Below are positions 1-10,907 of a stretch of DNA of 64,000 nt, piece by piece; positions within the stretch are counted from its first letter, which is position 1, and each line of letters begins with the position of its first letter. This DNA is from Paragonimus westermani. Taxonomy: Eukaryota > Platyhelminthes > Trematoda > Plagiorchiida > Troglotrematidae. The stretch lies in the NCBI GenBank assembly GCA_008508345.1, contig QNGE01003322.1:1-64000 (forward strand), in the 5' to 3' direction. A model generated the notes under the pieces. That model worked only from the letters and a program-made list of their open reading frames with translations, was not told the DNA's origin and ran no database searches. The position numbers and the translations under genes were made by a program.

Positions 1-639
1 TGCACCGTGTAAGTTGTAGATGGTTGTTCTTGTACTTGTGCGTTCGATGTTCCCTGAAATAGGCGCCGACAGTTGATCAGTTCGAGTGTTTGTGGTCCCC
101 TCCACGTGTAACTGGAAACTACTGAAATTTGCAGGCACTGTGGTGAAATAGATGAGGCTGCAACTGATGACTTCCAAACATGATGCGAGCAGAAGTTGGC
201 GCGGTCTGCATAACGGTTTCACTGTTCACCGTCATTGAGCGTAAGCTTTTTGGCATTATGGTAACAAAGAAATCGGCAAGTTTATGCATTCACATGACCA
301 ACGAGGAGATATGATGTCATGTTTTCAGAAAACCTAAGAGGTTTAGCGAGAAGTGAAGCATTGTACCGCATGAAGCAGTTCTGAGTGACCCGCTTGACGG
401 TCAGTCTACGTGCACCCTACAGTTACAACGCCACGACCCATGGTGAGACACTCTGACGTCTATGCTCTATGATAGCCTTGAAAACGCGACTTCCTGTCCT
501 GAGGTTTACATCATACCGTTTGGTTAACCCGTGATGCAACATTTTGTAATCCAGTTGAAGTGCATCACTACCGGCAACCGTGACCTCTCGACGGAACATA
601 CTGCTTTTAGGCAGACTGTATTCAGCAAGCTATCGTCAA
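1..639. other. No recognisable feature
   Basis: I see no open frame, RNA or repeat with a recognisable identity here. It lies just downstream, on the minus strand, of the MULE SWIM domain, so it may hold the tail of that element in unrecognisable form. Confidence 0.5.
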
Positions 640-820
640 TGGATTGGGAAGCGGCCTTGAGCAAATGCAGTCACAGTTAATAACAACGTACTGTAAGGAT
701 AGAAGTACTTTTTAAGTACGGACAGCATATGAAGGCACGGTAACCATATGGACTTACAGAAATTGGACTTGCACGTGCCGCCACTGATGTTCACCGTATA
801 CTGTGTGCCCTCGTGACTCA
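640..820 (-). pseudogene. SWIM zinc finger of the MULE remnant
   Basis: The frame starting at 821 reads YTVNISGGTCKSNFCKSIW followed by LPCLHMLSV. This is the layout of a SWIM domain (C-x-C-x(n)-C-x-H): a cysteine at residue 17, then C29-x-H31 in the invariant 'LPCxHmlav' context. The second cysteine of the first pair is replaced by serine (residue 19), with another cysteine at residue 22, so metal binding is probably lost. In ZSWIM3-like MULE transposases this finger lies C-terminal to the DDE core, which agrees with the order seen here. Confidence 0.6.
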
Positions 821-1199
821 CTGAAAGCTAACAATTGATGTTACATAGAGCACGATTGCCTTGAACTCACCCAACCGTTTGAAGTGCAGCAGGGAAGCAC
901 ACCCATCGAGGTGCTTTGACACCAACTGACTGGCGAACGTTATCAGCCAAGAGAGTGTATTCTCAACGTACACGTCCACGCTGACCAAATCCAGGCTACA
1001 GCGGCGAATATAGAGTGATAAAGGACAAGTTGGGGCGGGCGGTCCCATGAATTGCAACGGCGTTTACCACATCAGGGAACCGTCTGAATAACTGCACTTG
1101 CAGTCTACGTGCGAAACATATGCGCGTGTATCTATTATTGTCGTCCTTGATGACACGCAGCCCGCCGTTTTTCTCTATATGATGCAGAATTGGTATCAA
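818..1199 (-). pseudogene. MULE transposase, start of catalytic region (broken)
   Basis: Residues in the frame starting at 1199 include GGLRVIKDDN, then LFRRFPDVVNAVAIHGTARPN and LYSPL. They match the segment of ZSWIM3/MULE proteins that leads into the first catalytic aspartate, where families usually show a D(A/G)T(Y/H) motif. Here that site reads AIHGTA, so the aspartate is missing. The reading passes to another frame near 1030-1050 (ORF 1057-818) with a less certain match. The second and third catalytic residues are not visible, which suggests a large internal deletion before the SWIM domain. Confidence 0.6.
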
Positions 1200-1212
1200 A
1201 GTTTCTGTTACA

Positions 1213-1816
1213 TTAGTGCACGCTAACCCGCCTATTTATTGTTGACGGTTTCAAACGATGGCGGATGTTGCAAATATCCGTGGTAAGAAGATACGTGCCG
1301 TAAACATCCGCTGCATACTGCTCCAACTCAGCAGTTGGTGTGTTGTGCTCGAAAAGATGCCTCGAGTCGTTCACTTCACTTTCTATGAGCAGACGAATAC
1401 TTGAATGCGCATCGTACAGGAAGGCATTTATGTCGTGGTTGTGCTCCGATGTAAAAGAGCTAACAAACAACCCAGTATTTCCCTTGACCACTTTGAAGCA
1501 TCATTAACGACATGTATCGCGGGAACAGAGTTACTGAAAGTATTTGAACTCAACTCACTGAACGTCGCAATCCACGGCGTTTGCTATTGCGTCGCTTGCA
1601 TTTTATACAGCGGAACGCCACTCACCACGTAAACTCAACGGCAATCACATTCACATGATTATATTTCAAGCGCCCACTACCTGATTTCTTGCTTGAACCA
1701 AGCACGTACAGAACACTGTAATTATTCATGTACCTATCTGAGCAAGTTTTGAACTCGCTGAAGCTGACATATACCCGACCCTCAAAGACATCTTTAAAGC
1801 CCTGTAAATAATCCAT
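1213..1816 (-). pseudogene. MULE transposase, N-terminal part (broken)
   Basis: The first block (1816-1622) contains VLYVLGSSKKSGSGRLKY, which resembles the N-terminal region of ZSWIM3-like proteins. It hits a stop near 1622 and continues after a frameshift. The second block (1491-1213) opens with NTGLFVSSFTSEHNHD, the typical 'HNH(D/P)' segment that follows the N-terminal domain. It ends in a helical stretch with TTDICNIRHRL, like the conserved linker before the catalytic domain in this family. At least one frameshift and one stop separate the two blocks. No intact start or complete zinc-binding set can be seen. Confidence 0.65.
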
Positions 1817-1830
1817 AACCTAAAACGGAA

Positions 1831-4129
1831 TATAGGATGACATCGGTCAGATATTAATCTCACGCGAAAATTTTTTCCAGAGTATAGCGCATTCACACCA
1901 TCACAACACCTACCAACGCTAATTTAGATCTCGGCGCCAAATAAAGGGCAAACCGAGTTACGGTAGACTAAAACGAAACTTTTCAACTCTGGTAATGATT
2001 TCTGTCATGGAAATCAATGATTTTCAAATTCTTGGGTGATACACCAGAAATATCGCCCGGTATTCAATGATTTCTCACTTTATTGCCGTCAAACGGCAGA
2101 TACCACTTCCTACGGATAATTTCTATCGTGATTTCGGACCGCTGAATTTCAATGAAAAATAAGACATTTCTGTGGACTTCTTTTCTCACAACCATGTTAA
2201 CTCGGTCTCACTGCTCATCTATTAATGTACAGCTGCGTGTCTACAAAAAGGAATTCGCAAATTTTTCGTGAACAAAAACTCTGTTCTTCGAAAGCCCATA
2301 CCGAATGACCTATTCGGGTTGGCGTATGTTCGCCGTATGATCAGACTAGAACTAATTATTATAAGGTCACAAAATCCAAACCGTACGAGAACCGTTACAT
2401 ACCTGTCCATGTCCTTCTTCAGAATTCTGTCTGCTACAGAAACTGTACCACCGTGCTACCATTGGGTTGGCTATGTTGGGTGCTCATACCAGATAATGGG
2501 AAGAATTATGCTGTAGAAAGAGACCTGTGGTATTTCACGCCCCGCATTATAAATCAGCGGAAAACAAGAAAACCAGAAAATGGGAATTTTTTACCGGTAC
2601 AGCATCACGGAACGCCAAACTAAAAACGTTATTACCAGCCCCCAAACTATATGCGTTTGTGTCTCAAGGAAAATTCGTTAAACTGTCGATACTGGTTGCT
2701 GGGCGAGCTCTTCTGATGGTAGAACTGTGGACAACATTGCACTGTATTGACCTACTAGGTACCTCGCAGTCCAGCAAACCGGATCTATGATGATATCGGT
2801 GTCACCACATCCACTAGTGCATTCTTGAAGATCTGTCCTCCGAACTTGCTTCGTTGGAGTCTAAAATTCAAAGAAATTGAAGGTTTCGTGTATCCGGTTT
2901 TGGGCTATTTGAATGAAGACAGGATTACCATATCTGCCAACCAGATGCTATTCTGGGGGCGTATGTCACAGTCTTCGAGTGTGCATGTTTAGCGCTTGAC
3001 GCACTGAGTCGCTTTTTCACCAGGTGCGCAATTGTAGGACGCAAAAAGCAAAAGGCCGTTGAGGAGAGAGACCAAATCTTTATTCGACGAAAAGTACAAG
3101 TGGTCTCTGATGGCGCTATTAGAGGCACCGACACGCGAATTAGCTGGAGAGACTAGAGACCGGCCGTCGACAGGCGAATAAACCGGAAGAAAGTGGCACG
3201 TGTGTCCTTCGTGTTCGCGACACCGTCATATGGCATGCAGACAAACAATCGGACCGCATACATCATGCGGGCTTTCTTAATAGCCTGGGCACAATATGCA
3301 ACTATGAGTTTCGGAACCATTTTACACATCATACCGCAGGCAGGCCAGTGAAATCTCCAGGACGCTACACAGCTCTCCCTAGAATGATACTGTAACAACA
3401 ACCCTTCGATCCTGATGAGGACAACTGGGGTTAGCCACCCTTGGCCTGATCTGGTTCAGGGCGTACCAGCTGATATCAAATCAGCATGCGATTGTTACGA
3501 TTATCGCAAGACGCCGCAGGTGGAGGAATACTAATGCCCACAGTTCCTAGCGAGCTGCCACTCGAGTAACCTCCCTTAAAGGTGCCAAAACAACCGTTCA
3601 AAGAAGTGTTCGAGGCGAGGCATACACGGAACGTTCAGGCACGACATCCAATATGAGATTGAGGATGATCGTGATCGATGATGCCATATACGTCATGCCA
3701 GCGCCGGATGTGACATGTGAGAGAAAATAAGACGAAACTGGTTGAGTATCAGTAAAGAAATAAATGACGTACTTAACCAAATTATATCGCGATTGAAAGC
3801 GATATTTTGGTATTTTTGAAAAACAATTTGCTACTTTTTTATTATGACCGGGAAGAAAAACGAAATTTGACAAACGCTAGTACTCTATGAGGCGTTTCGG
3901 CCAGTGCACTGTACGACCCGAACGCGTTTTGGCGGGTGCTGGCATAATCGGCGAAGTCATGACGTCTACTGAGGACGATGCGCTAAGGCGAGGCTGTTCC
4001 GAGAGAAATGCTGGCGTGGATAGGGACTGCGGAGGATCATTGTAAGAATCCTTTGTCCTTTCGAAATAGGCAGGTTACAGACGATAGATGCTAACCGTGT
4101 GCCGAATACCTGTACGCCCGAGCACGTAG
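1831..4129. other. No assigned gene; short anonymous open frames
   Basis: Open frames of 60-90 codons occur on both strands, none recognised. One plus-strand frame without a start codon (about 2911-3151) is charged and protein-like (it contains GRKKQKAVEERDQIFIRRK), but I can assign no family. The last 150 bases before the LINE fragment may hold more of the same LINE in unrecognisable frames. Confidence 0.4.
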
Positions 4130-5012
4130 GAACGATCCTTTCTGTTTGCTGACGATATCAAAATCGTTTACACATTCCGCCAGGGCAGTAGTATCAATTT
4201 CTGTCCACAAAATATACGACAAGACCTAGCGTCCATGCAGTTGTGGTGCAGAACATGGTTGATGTCGTTCTCAGCAGACAAATCGAACATCCTCACTTAT
4301 GGTTGTAAATTACCGCATGGCTCCATCTCATTAGATGGTTGTAATATTGATACGGCCACTTCGGTCAGAGATCCAGGAATGCGGTACTCAAACTCCTCCA
4401 ATTTCTCTGAACAAGAATGCTTCCAGGTAGCAAAACCTGAAGGAGAAATAGGCTGTATTAAAAAGGCGTTCAGCTTACCAGCTGCGAAGCTGACGCTCTG
4501 CAAAATGTGTGCTCGGCCTCAACTCGAGTATTGCACCTTCATTTACTGCCACCTACGCAAGTCCGACTGGCTTGTGTTAGAAAACCTTCAACGATCGTTT
4601 ACCAAAAGCTCATCAGGATATTCCTTTCCGCTCACCCATAGACAACGTTGTGAAAAACTTGGCATTGATCCACTTTGGCTGCGTAGACTAAAGTTGAACT
4701 TGACGCCGCCGTACAAACTCATACATACGGATGCGATTACCTCAGTTATCACCGTCCACTCACAACAGAGCCCTCCATATAATCTAAGAAATAAGGATTC
4801 CACCTTGCCAACCCCGATATCCCGGCAGAATATACGTGCAAACTACTTCCTACATTTGGAATAAGCTTCCAAGTGAAGTCAAAGCCAGTAACAACATTCA
4901 GCGTTTTAACAAGGGTTTGGACAGCTATCTCACGTTAACAAACACGATGTCCATCTTCAAACACTCTGTATCACCTGACGACCTTTTTGAGTGTGGTCTG
5001 AAAAACATTTAG
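4130..5012 (+). mobile_element. CR1/Jockey-like LINE, C-terminal half of reverse transcriptase ORF
   Basis: The plus frame starting at about 4130 gives SFLFADDIKIVYTF, the catalytic FADD box (motif C) of non-LTR reverse transcriptases. It is followed by MQLWCRTWLMSFSADKSNIL, the 'W...W...fn..K' segment just downstream in CR1/Jockey-type LINEs. Further on are PQLEYCTFIYCHLRKSD (the 'R(P/S)xLEYc..vW.P' region), RRLKLNLTPPYKLIH and PPYNLRNK. This frame stops at 4864, but the neighbouring frame carries on with YIWNKLPSEVKASNN and FNKGLDSYL to a stop at 5010-5012, which is the family's usual C-terminus. A single indel near 4850 thus splits an otherwise open 290-codon stretch. RT motifs 0-B and the endonuclease are absent or unrecognisable, so this is a 5'-truncated copy, the usual outcome of LINE insertion. 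Confidence 0.85.
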
Positions 5013-5120
5013 CCGTCAGATGCGTAATACGTAGACAACCAATCTGCTGTCTAACGCCTGTCGAGAACAGCCTACTTGGAACGGTTTGTAATATGGCTTA
5101 CTCACAAGATCATTTAGCAC

Positions 5121-5864
5121 TTGGCCTACTGCGCGCCCACCAAACCCTTTGACACCCAACATTATTTTAATGACATGTGTTTACTCATGTATATGCAATG
5201 CCCAAATTGCTATGAAATGTGCACTCGGCACTTAATAATAAGTGCAACAGAACGATGTCATGTGAGCTTTAGTTGTCACGCACATTTCATGCGGCCCTCC
5301 AAACCGTCGACTCAATTATCCGTTTACCCGAATAAATCTCGAGTGCATAGTAAAATACCACAACAAACAGTAGATAGGGTTATATATTCCAATAATCATA
5401 GCAAAAATAATAATATCGAACGAGTTCTTTGTCAAAAATTCCCCATACATATTGCCTGTCATAGTAAATGTTATAACCCCACACTTTCTCATCTAACGTG
5501 TGGAATTACATTCTCCCTCCCGATTCCCATTTTATCCATTAAGCGAGGAAATGTTTCTGCGACGGATGGACGCACGGAACTTTGTCTAAGCTGGACGGTT
5601 CACGAGATGTTCAACTTTGGAATGCTGCGTTGGAATCTGCCCATTCGTTCGCTTAATTCTGGGATTTTCCGCCATGCGTCGCCAAAGCCGATCTATCGTG
5701 ACAATTTCCGGACGCCAATTTTATTCCCTAACAACAAAAAATTCCGAAGGTGCGTTTGGCACCCTCCCGGAGTGACCTTGAAATATTTGAAAAATCGCCC
5801 ATCCCACAACCTTGTAAACAGTGAATTAGTGCAACATCCCATCTTTTTGAGACTAAATCGGTGA
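5121..5864 (+). CDS. Unrecognised 247-codon open frame
   Basis: This is the longest open frame in the window apart from the transposon remnants. It begins at an ATG at 5121 and ends at 5864. I recognise no domain. The N-terminal third is rich in cysteine and histidine (CPNCYEMCTRH near residue 28), but the spacing fits no zinc finger I know. No signal peptide or membrane segment stands out. A second open frame lies antisense at 5938-5693, so the region is generally poor in stops. It starts about 110 bases after the end of the LINE RT and could be 3' LINE sequence, another repeat or a chance frame. I would not call it a gene without homologues or transcripts. Confidence 0.15.
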   Translation: MAYCAPTKPFDTQHYFNDMCLLMYMQCPNCYEMCTRHLIISATERCHVSFSCHAHFMRPSKPSTQLSVYPNKSRVHSKIPQQTVDRVIYSNNHSKNNNIERVLCQKFPIHIACHSKCYNPTLSHLTCGITFSLPIPILSIKRGNVSATDGRTELCLSWTVHEMFNFGMLRWNLPIRSLNSGIFRHASPKPIYRDNFRTPILFPNNKKFRRCVWHPPGVTLKYLKNRPSHNLVNSELVQHPIFLRLNR

Positions 5865-8004
5865 AATGAGCGAACTATCTGTTTCTCTGTTGCGTGCGTG
5901 AAAGTTCCATAAACTTCAGTCGTTTTCTTTTTAACCACGTAATTCTTGCAAGAAAATTCACGTTTGTGCTACTGTTAAATTATTCGTTTATGTATGTTTT
6001 GTGAATATCCACAGTGATCGCGCATAACCAAGCGTGCTTCTCACATATGCGTTGGGAAATATATATTATTCATTTATTCATTTAAACACGCATTTTATAC
6101 CTCTGCGCGGCGTATGCGGCGACACTTTGCCATGTACCTCGGTTATCTTGACTGTTGTCAGCAGTGTAGCGCTCTGTGCAGCACTTTGTATTTTATAATT
6201 CGTATTGTTCGCTATTTTCGCCCTTATCTAACTCACTTGTACGGTCCATGTTTAAATCAAGTTAATCGACTGATTCGATAGTCAATGGTTCAAAGTCTAC
6301 TTGCGAGGTCGTGAGCTGTGCGTCTTCTCTGCGTTCTGTGTCGCTCGAGTACAGGTTTCGAGGGACTTGAATACCAACGGGACCAATAATCTATCTCAGC
6401 AGAAATCCCTTCAAGGTAACATCGCGGATCGTTCCCGTCGAATATTACATTCCGTGTAGTGGATTTCTAAACTAACACACCTTCACGAACTACTGTGAGT
6501 CATTTCACTTTGGTTTTTACCACATTTTGGCTCCGCGTTCATGTTCGAATAGTTTGACAGTGTTTAGATCCACTAAAGCAGTCACACTGGTTACATGATA
6601 ATGTTTGCCTGTCTTCTTCTCCATCCGGGTTCACAACAATTCCCGGCTTCTTGCTTGCTTCTTGTCGAATACCGCATTTTTTCACGTTCTGGACAAATTT
6701 CGCTTTCATTGTTTACTTGCAACACGCAGTTTCTTGTTACCAGGTTTTCATGATCCAACGTGCATGCAGAATGGATATGGTTCCGGTTACTGAAGCAACC
6801 TGGTCGTCCCAGTAAACGGTTTCATTCTTGTGCGCCCTCATCACATATCACTCCAGTATATTATTTGCTCACATAGACGCAATACTTTCATCAATTCATA
6901 CTACATTGTAGTGAGATCACCTTCGACGTCCCCAAAATTCTAAACTCCCCGCGACGTGAGATTTGCCTTGCCAGTACCACCGCGCCTGTTCACATTACCT
7001 TGCATATTTAAACTTACTACAAACCACTAGCATCAAAGTTAGTGGGCCGGCATAAGTATCGCAGTTATGCTCTCAGCTGTGTAATGAATTCGCACTATCT
7101 CTACTCCTGTAGGTAACATTTACTAGGATAACAATGTTGAGCTAATACCGTTAGGAACGCCGATTAACCAGCCTAACGCTTGTTTGAATTCTGAAGGTCG
7201 ACTGGAATTTTCCGTTGACGCACTCTTCCACTCTGGCGTCTGCTGTGCGGTTGTGCTCAAGGTGCTCTCACGTCCAGCTCCCTAACACCCCTTAATTGTT
7301 AAGATGAAGTCTGTTGTGAACGGTGAGTAAATCAATAAATAAAGTTTGTTAGCAGATTCATCGTTTTCTCCCTGCGACTTCCGAATCACGGTAGCATAAC
7401 GTTGGGGAGATTCTGGGCGTACGAATTCAGGATCTAGGACTACAATATACTTATATTTTGAACATATTTGTTGCGCTTCAATTTATCTCTGTTCGGAAGC
7501 AGTGTTGGGCTACTGGAGCAGTCCGTAGCACCAATCCACTATTTTGATACCTGGAACCTACTTTGTGGTCAAAGTTATTGAGGATGGGGTTGTGTGTCCA
7601 GCGCATCACTCCAGATCAGGTGAAATTTGGCCTTCTAAATAGAGCACAGTGCAAGTGTGTGACATCCACCTCAAACTAACTGTTTAGTCCGTACGGACAC
7701 TCAGTCAACAAGTTCCGGTTATAGGCAATGTGGATCAAATAAAAGGAAAGTACGAATAGATGGGAGATCCATCGTGTGGTATGAAGAGTCCACAGTAAGT
7801 CTCATAAACCGCTACAGGACACATGCAAGCAAAAGTGACCACGAATGTTGGTAATTCAGCCTCTGAGAGCGTGAGGAATCCGGAAATGTTTGATACCGTC
7901 GGCACGCGTGAGCCAACAAATACACGAACAGACAAACTGGCACCATCGTACGCCTCATATAGACAACAGTCAAAGGTTCTTATGGTCCTATTTACACTGT
8001 GGAG
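5865..8004. other. No recognisable feature
   Basis: Only short open frames without recognisable domains occur, on both strands (for example 6605-6793 plus and 7735-8070 minus). No RNA gene or repeat was found by eye. Confidence 0.4.
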
Positions 8005-8007
8005 AAA

Positions 8008-8065
8008 TATTCTCAAATTTTCTACTCGGCCCCTCTGTATACAACTCCCTTTCAATTTCGGACTG
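8008..8065 (-). repeat. Inverted fragment of the BEL LTR-like repeat
   Basis: The reverse complement of this stretch closely resembles 15632-15690, inside the LTR-like repeat at 15342-15715 (I estimate over 80 percent identity by eye; shared core AAAGGGAGTT(G/A)TATACAGAG). It lies about 300 bases outside the minus-strand 3' LTR and in the opposite orientation to it, so it is a separate insertion or an inversion product. Confidence 0.55.
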
Positions 8066-8091
8066 GCCATCTGCTCAAATACACTGGACCG

Positions 8092-8295
8092 TCATGACGA
8101 CTTATAGAAACTGTCGCGGTCATTTAGGCTTACCAAACTCCCAACCAATTCATGGTCGTTCGTCACGACCGTCATGGTATCGTCTGCCCGATAATCCTCA
8201 AGCAAATGCATACCAACTCCTACAGCCATATTGTCACCTTTACCGAGCTCATCTGCACCAACTGTTTCCGTTACGACCGAATCGTCCTCACGCAA
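8092..8295 (-). pseudogene. Short frame with weak reverse-transcriptase resemblance
   Basis: A 67-codon minus-strand frame contains LLEDYRADDTMTVVTNDHEL. The Y-x-A-D-D-T context recalls the catalytic box of PLE or LINE reverse transcriptases (usually 'RYVDDTFvv' or 'YADDt'), and the residues before it could be a worn 'GxPLGpLLAd' region. Nothing else around it supports the reading, so it may be chance. Confidence 0.2.
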
Positions 8296-8349
8296 CGGGT
8301 AGAAAAATAACGACCAGCGGATTCAACCCAAGATTTGGTCAAAGGTTCT

Positions 8350-8721
8350 ATGACACTAGTTGATAATCAGTAAAATGTGCACGCTAAACAATCGCATATC
8401 ACAACTGTAATGGTCAGTATCAGCAGCAAACTTTTGCTCCATGTTATGTCTAACATACACAAATTGACTGCTCACAGTTAAATAGGTATTATGAAATAGC
8501 TGTGCAAAATTATCTTACAAGTCCCGCTGATGAATCGAACAGAACAGAAACTGTTCGCCTCCGATGAAGCACGCCAAGTGGAAGCAAATAAGTTGCACGA
8601 TGACCTTCAAACCAGTCAAACAACATACACGAGTGAGTATGTTAAGATAAGTCACAAAATTAAGATGCTGAATGGAAAAGTTAGACATTAGAAATATCTG
8701 AGAAGAATTTTTAAAAATTCA
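8350..8721 (-). repeat. Probable 3' LTR of the BEL/Pao element
   Basis: This 372-bp block aligns along its length with 15342-15715 (374 bp). Both begin around GACACTAG/CTACACTAG, share TTACAGTTAAATA(A/G)G-like and ACAAGTCCCGCTGA/AA segments, and end in ATTCA/ATTCAAACA. On the element's strand the outer ends start with TG, as LTRs do. Its position just past the integrase, and the matching copy just before gag, make LTR the natural reading. The exact 3' boundary and any target-site duplication could not be fixed. Confidence 0.6.
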
Positions 8722-9179
8722 CCTTGCCCTCACCTCAGTCAATGGGTCGACTGACGTCAGACGTGTTGCAGATGGAAGCCGTCCTCCATAAATCGCACTC
8801 TGCACCTCGGACACGGCCAAGATGCCTAGCAGTCTTTCGAGCATCAGCGTTCAATGATCCGCCTGACGGCGATGGTAGACGAACAGCATCAGACGCACTT
8901 CAGTTGATATTCTTCTATCTATGCAGCACTTCATTCAAAATACCCTCCAGGAAACGCAGGTGACGCAAATCACATCTTGAAGTCCCGGCTTCAATTTGCA
9001 CACAAATAGTACGAGTTAATCTATCCTAACTGGAGAAAATCCGCAGAATCAAGACTATGACTATCATCAGAACGTCATAGCCTATTTGAAAGCGGTGTTC
9101 TTCATTTCACCACTTTGGCTAACTTGAAGAGTCAGAAGATACTCCCTCATCCAAATACTCCAAAATATGGATGGTGGGC
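8722..9179. other. BEL/Pao 3' region, no domain recognised
   Basis: This stretch lies between the integrase C-terminus and the 3' LTR. An open frame on the plus strand (8724-8963) is antisense to the element and I take it as chance. No envelope-like frame is visible. Confidence 0.4.
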
Positions 9180-9560
9180 AGTTGACCCACTTCACTTAGA
9201 CAGTGTATAGTTTGGTTAAGGTTACTTCGATTCTCAGTTCAACACTGCTTCTAGAAAGTAACACGTCATACAAAGACAAAAAGACGAATTCGATACCATC
9301 AGACATCATCGATAAGATTACTCCTTCTATTTCAATCAAACTTGCCAGTAGACTCTCATCTTCAGGCGTCAGCTCTACTCAAACTGGGTTCAGAATTAGT
9401 CGAACAGATCTGTCCCTTGACTAACATGGGGTGGATTGAATTGTCACATTACCCTTCTACCTAGTAATCTATTGTTATAACGGTCTAGCACTTCACCTAA
9501 CATTGAATCTGCTTGCCAACATCCACAAAAGAGTCCGTGTCCACTGACTGTGCTACCTCT
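9180..9560 (-). pseudogene. BEL/Pao integrase, catalytic core C-terminal part (broken)
   Basis: Minus-strand readings in several frames give EVAQSVDTDSFVD (the '(R)AVHIEVaxSLdTdSFinaL' part of the catalytic core), then QFNPPHVSQGTD (the 'W.FNPPaaPHmGG.WErlV' segment) and LTPEDESLLASLIEIEGVI, the 'LtdEvLxTllxEvEaivNsRPL' helix typical of BEL/Pao. The 'sDNGTNFvGA' catalytic segment between the first two is missing. Frameshifts separate all three. Confidence 0.75.
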
Positions 9561-10061
9561 AGGTAGATTGTCTTAGATTTCAGACACAAATGTGTAACAG
9601 TATCTCAGAACACCCGCCCGACCTCTTCTCATTTCGAATGGACCAAAATAGTCCAAACCGACGTATGAGAAGGGATGCTAAACAGTCTGTATTATCACAG
9701 TGGGGAGTGAAGCCATCAATTAACTGCGAGTTGCTGAATTCTGGCGTTTCTGAAAGGCACACCGGTCTACGACGATTTCAACCATTGTAGCATAATGTGG
9801 TATCTGAAACCGTTGACAAAATATGTGTGCACAAGAGTTTTTCCACCATGATTTTTCTTCAAATGGACCTGATGGAGAACAATGTGTCACGAGATGCGTT
9901 CGGAGCAATATGTCAGGAAACTGTGGATTGAATTCTAGAAGTGAAGTCGGTAATGTATCATTTATCCGGGAAAGACCGTCAACTGGACGCACTTTTTGAG
10001 GGCGGCATTCCTTCAGTCTCTCGTTCCTCCTACGAACACATGGGGTAGACAACGTCGGCAT
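9561..10061 (-). pseudogene. BEL/Pao integrase, zinc-binding domain and start of core (broken)
   Basis: The frame beginning at 10061 holds LPTSLLEFNPQFPDILLRTH, then FCQRFQIPHYATMVEIVVDR followed by CAFQKRQNSAT. This is the H2C2 integrase zinc-binding domain that in BEL/Pao reads 'ILp..H.lt.LiV..yH....H...l...rqrfwi......vr.iv..C..CkR'. The final cysteine of the CxxC pair is glutamine. A shifted frame continues with LMASLPTVIIQTV and YVGLDYFGPFEMRRGRAG, the hallmark 'maPLP...v....PFtyvGvDyFGPfevkrGR' entry to the catalytic core. Stops and shifts make it non-functional. Confidence 0.85.
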
Positions 10062-10319
10062 TTAATCAAAAAAGCTTCTAGCCGCACTGACCGCAAACCA
10101 CCTATTTTGGCTGATTATAACTCGGTGGCTGTCAACCGGCCTACCTGCCTTGTGCCATGTTTGTGAGTAGCATTCATACAGCATGAACTGATTCGACTAA
10201 ACGATAACCGTCAACGATTTTTTCCTGTTAAAAAGCCTGCAAAAATTGGCGGTGACCCGATAAAGTTGCCCACGATCTTCGGCTGTAATAAAACCTCTTC
10301 AAACCCAACACCCTCCACA

Positions 10320-10907
10320 GATTCACCAAGTTCAGGATGCGATGGTCCACAAATCCACTGGATGCCTGGGAAACTTTAGACCATGAAGCCGCCCTTGTAA
10401 ATATCGTACATTCCTCAGTCCGTTTGTTGCTTTACCATCGGAACTATCAAATGATCACACGTGCCTCCAATGAAGTGGGTCAGAGACATCAAGTATGTAA
10501 CAGTATTCAAGTTGACCAGCACTCACATATGATCGCTGTATCGTACAACCTGAGAAAAACGAACGGCACCGAACTCCGCAAAGATAAAACAGTAGGTTTA
10601 ATGACGCCATATTTCGAAACGGATAACGTCAATTTGGCCTAATTCCAATGAAACCATCGTAGGCAGACGTAGTACAAAGCCGCACAACTAAGTCATAAAA
10701 ATATAGACGGGGTGCCAGATGACTTACGGGTGCAAAGCTGTTAGAAGGGTTAGAATAAACCCTGAGACATCGTGGAGCTAATTCCTGTGGTAGGCTTCCG
10801 TCAGTGTCGCATTTGGAGGCACAACGAACAGAATACAGAAATGTACGACGAATTTGGACAGTATTAAAAGTCTTTGGTTTGTTAAGTAAGGTCCACACTA
10901 GGGACAC
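10320..10907 (-). pseudogene. BEL/Pao RNase H region and linker to integrase (broken)
   Basis: The frame from 10907 contains CLRVYSNPSNSFAPVSHLAP, comparable to the first RNase H strand of BEL/Pao ('lHvFsDASnxayaAVxYLr') with the catalytic aspartate replaced. Further down, other frames read LNTVTYLMSLTHF (compare 'sttVLxyI.n..rRF.tFVANRV') and, near 10320-10340, WICGPSHPEL (compare 'WlxGPxFL'). This is the expected order between RT and integrase. Each match alone is weak; the collinearity is what supports it. Confidence 0.55.

Larger units (their letters stand above)
640..1830 (-). mobile_element. MULE (Mutator-like, ZSWIM3-type) transposase remnant
   Basis: Read on the minus strand from 1830 to 640, four frame-disrupted blocks appear in the order expected of a ZSWIM3-like MULE transposase: an N-terminal DNA-binding-like block (1816-1622), a block with the SEHNHD motif (1491-1213), the start of the RNase H-like catalytic region (1199 to about 818), and a SWIM zinc-finger block (820-640). 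Intact members of this family run to several hundred residues. Here the whole is only about 400 codons, so most of the DDE catalytic domain has been lost, and each block sits in a different frame or is separated by stops. A functional transposase is therefore excluded. The family call rests on motif recognition only. Confidence 0.7.

Noticed and set aside
7890..8363. 157-codon plus-strand frame
   Set aside because: It runs across the inverted LTR piece and adjacent repeat sequence, has no domain, and overlaps an RT-like frame on the other strand; more likely chance.
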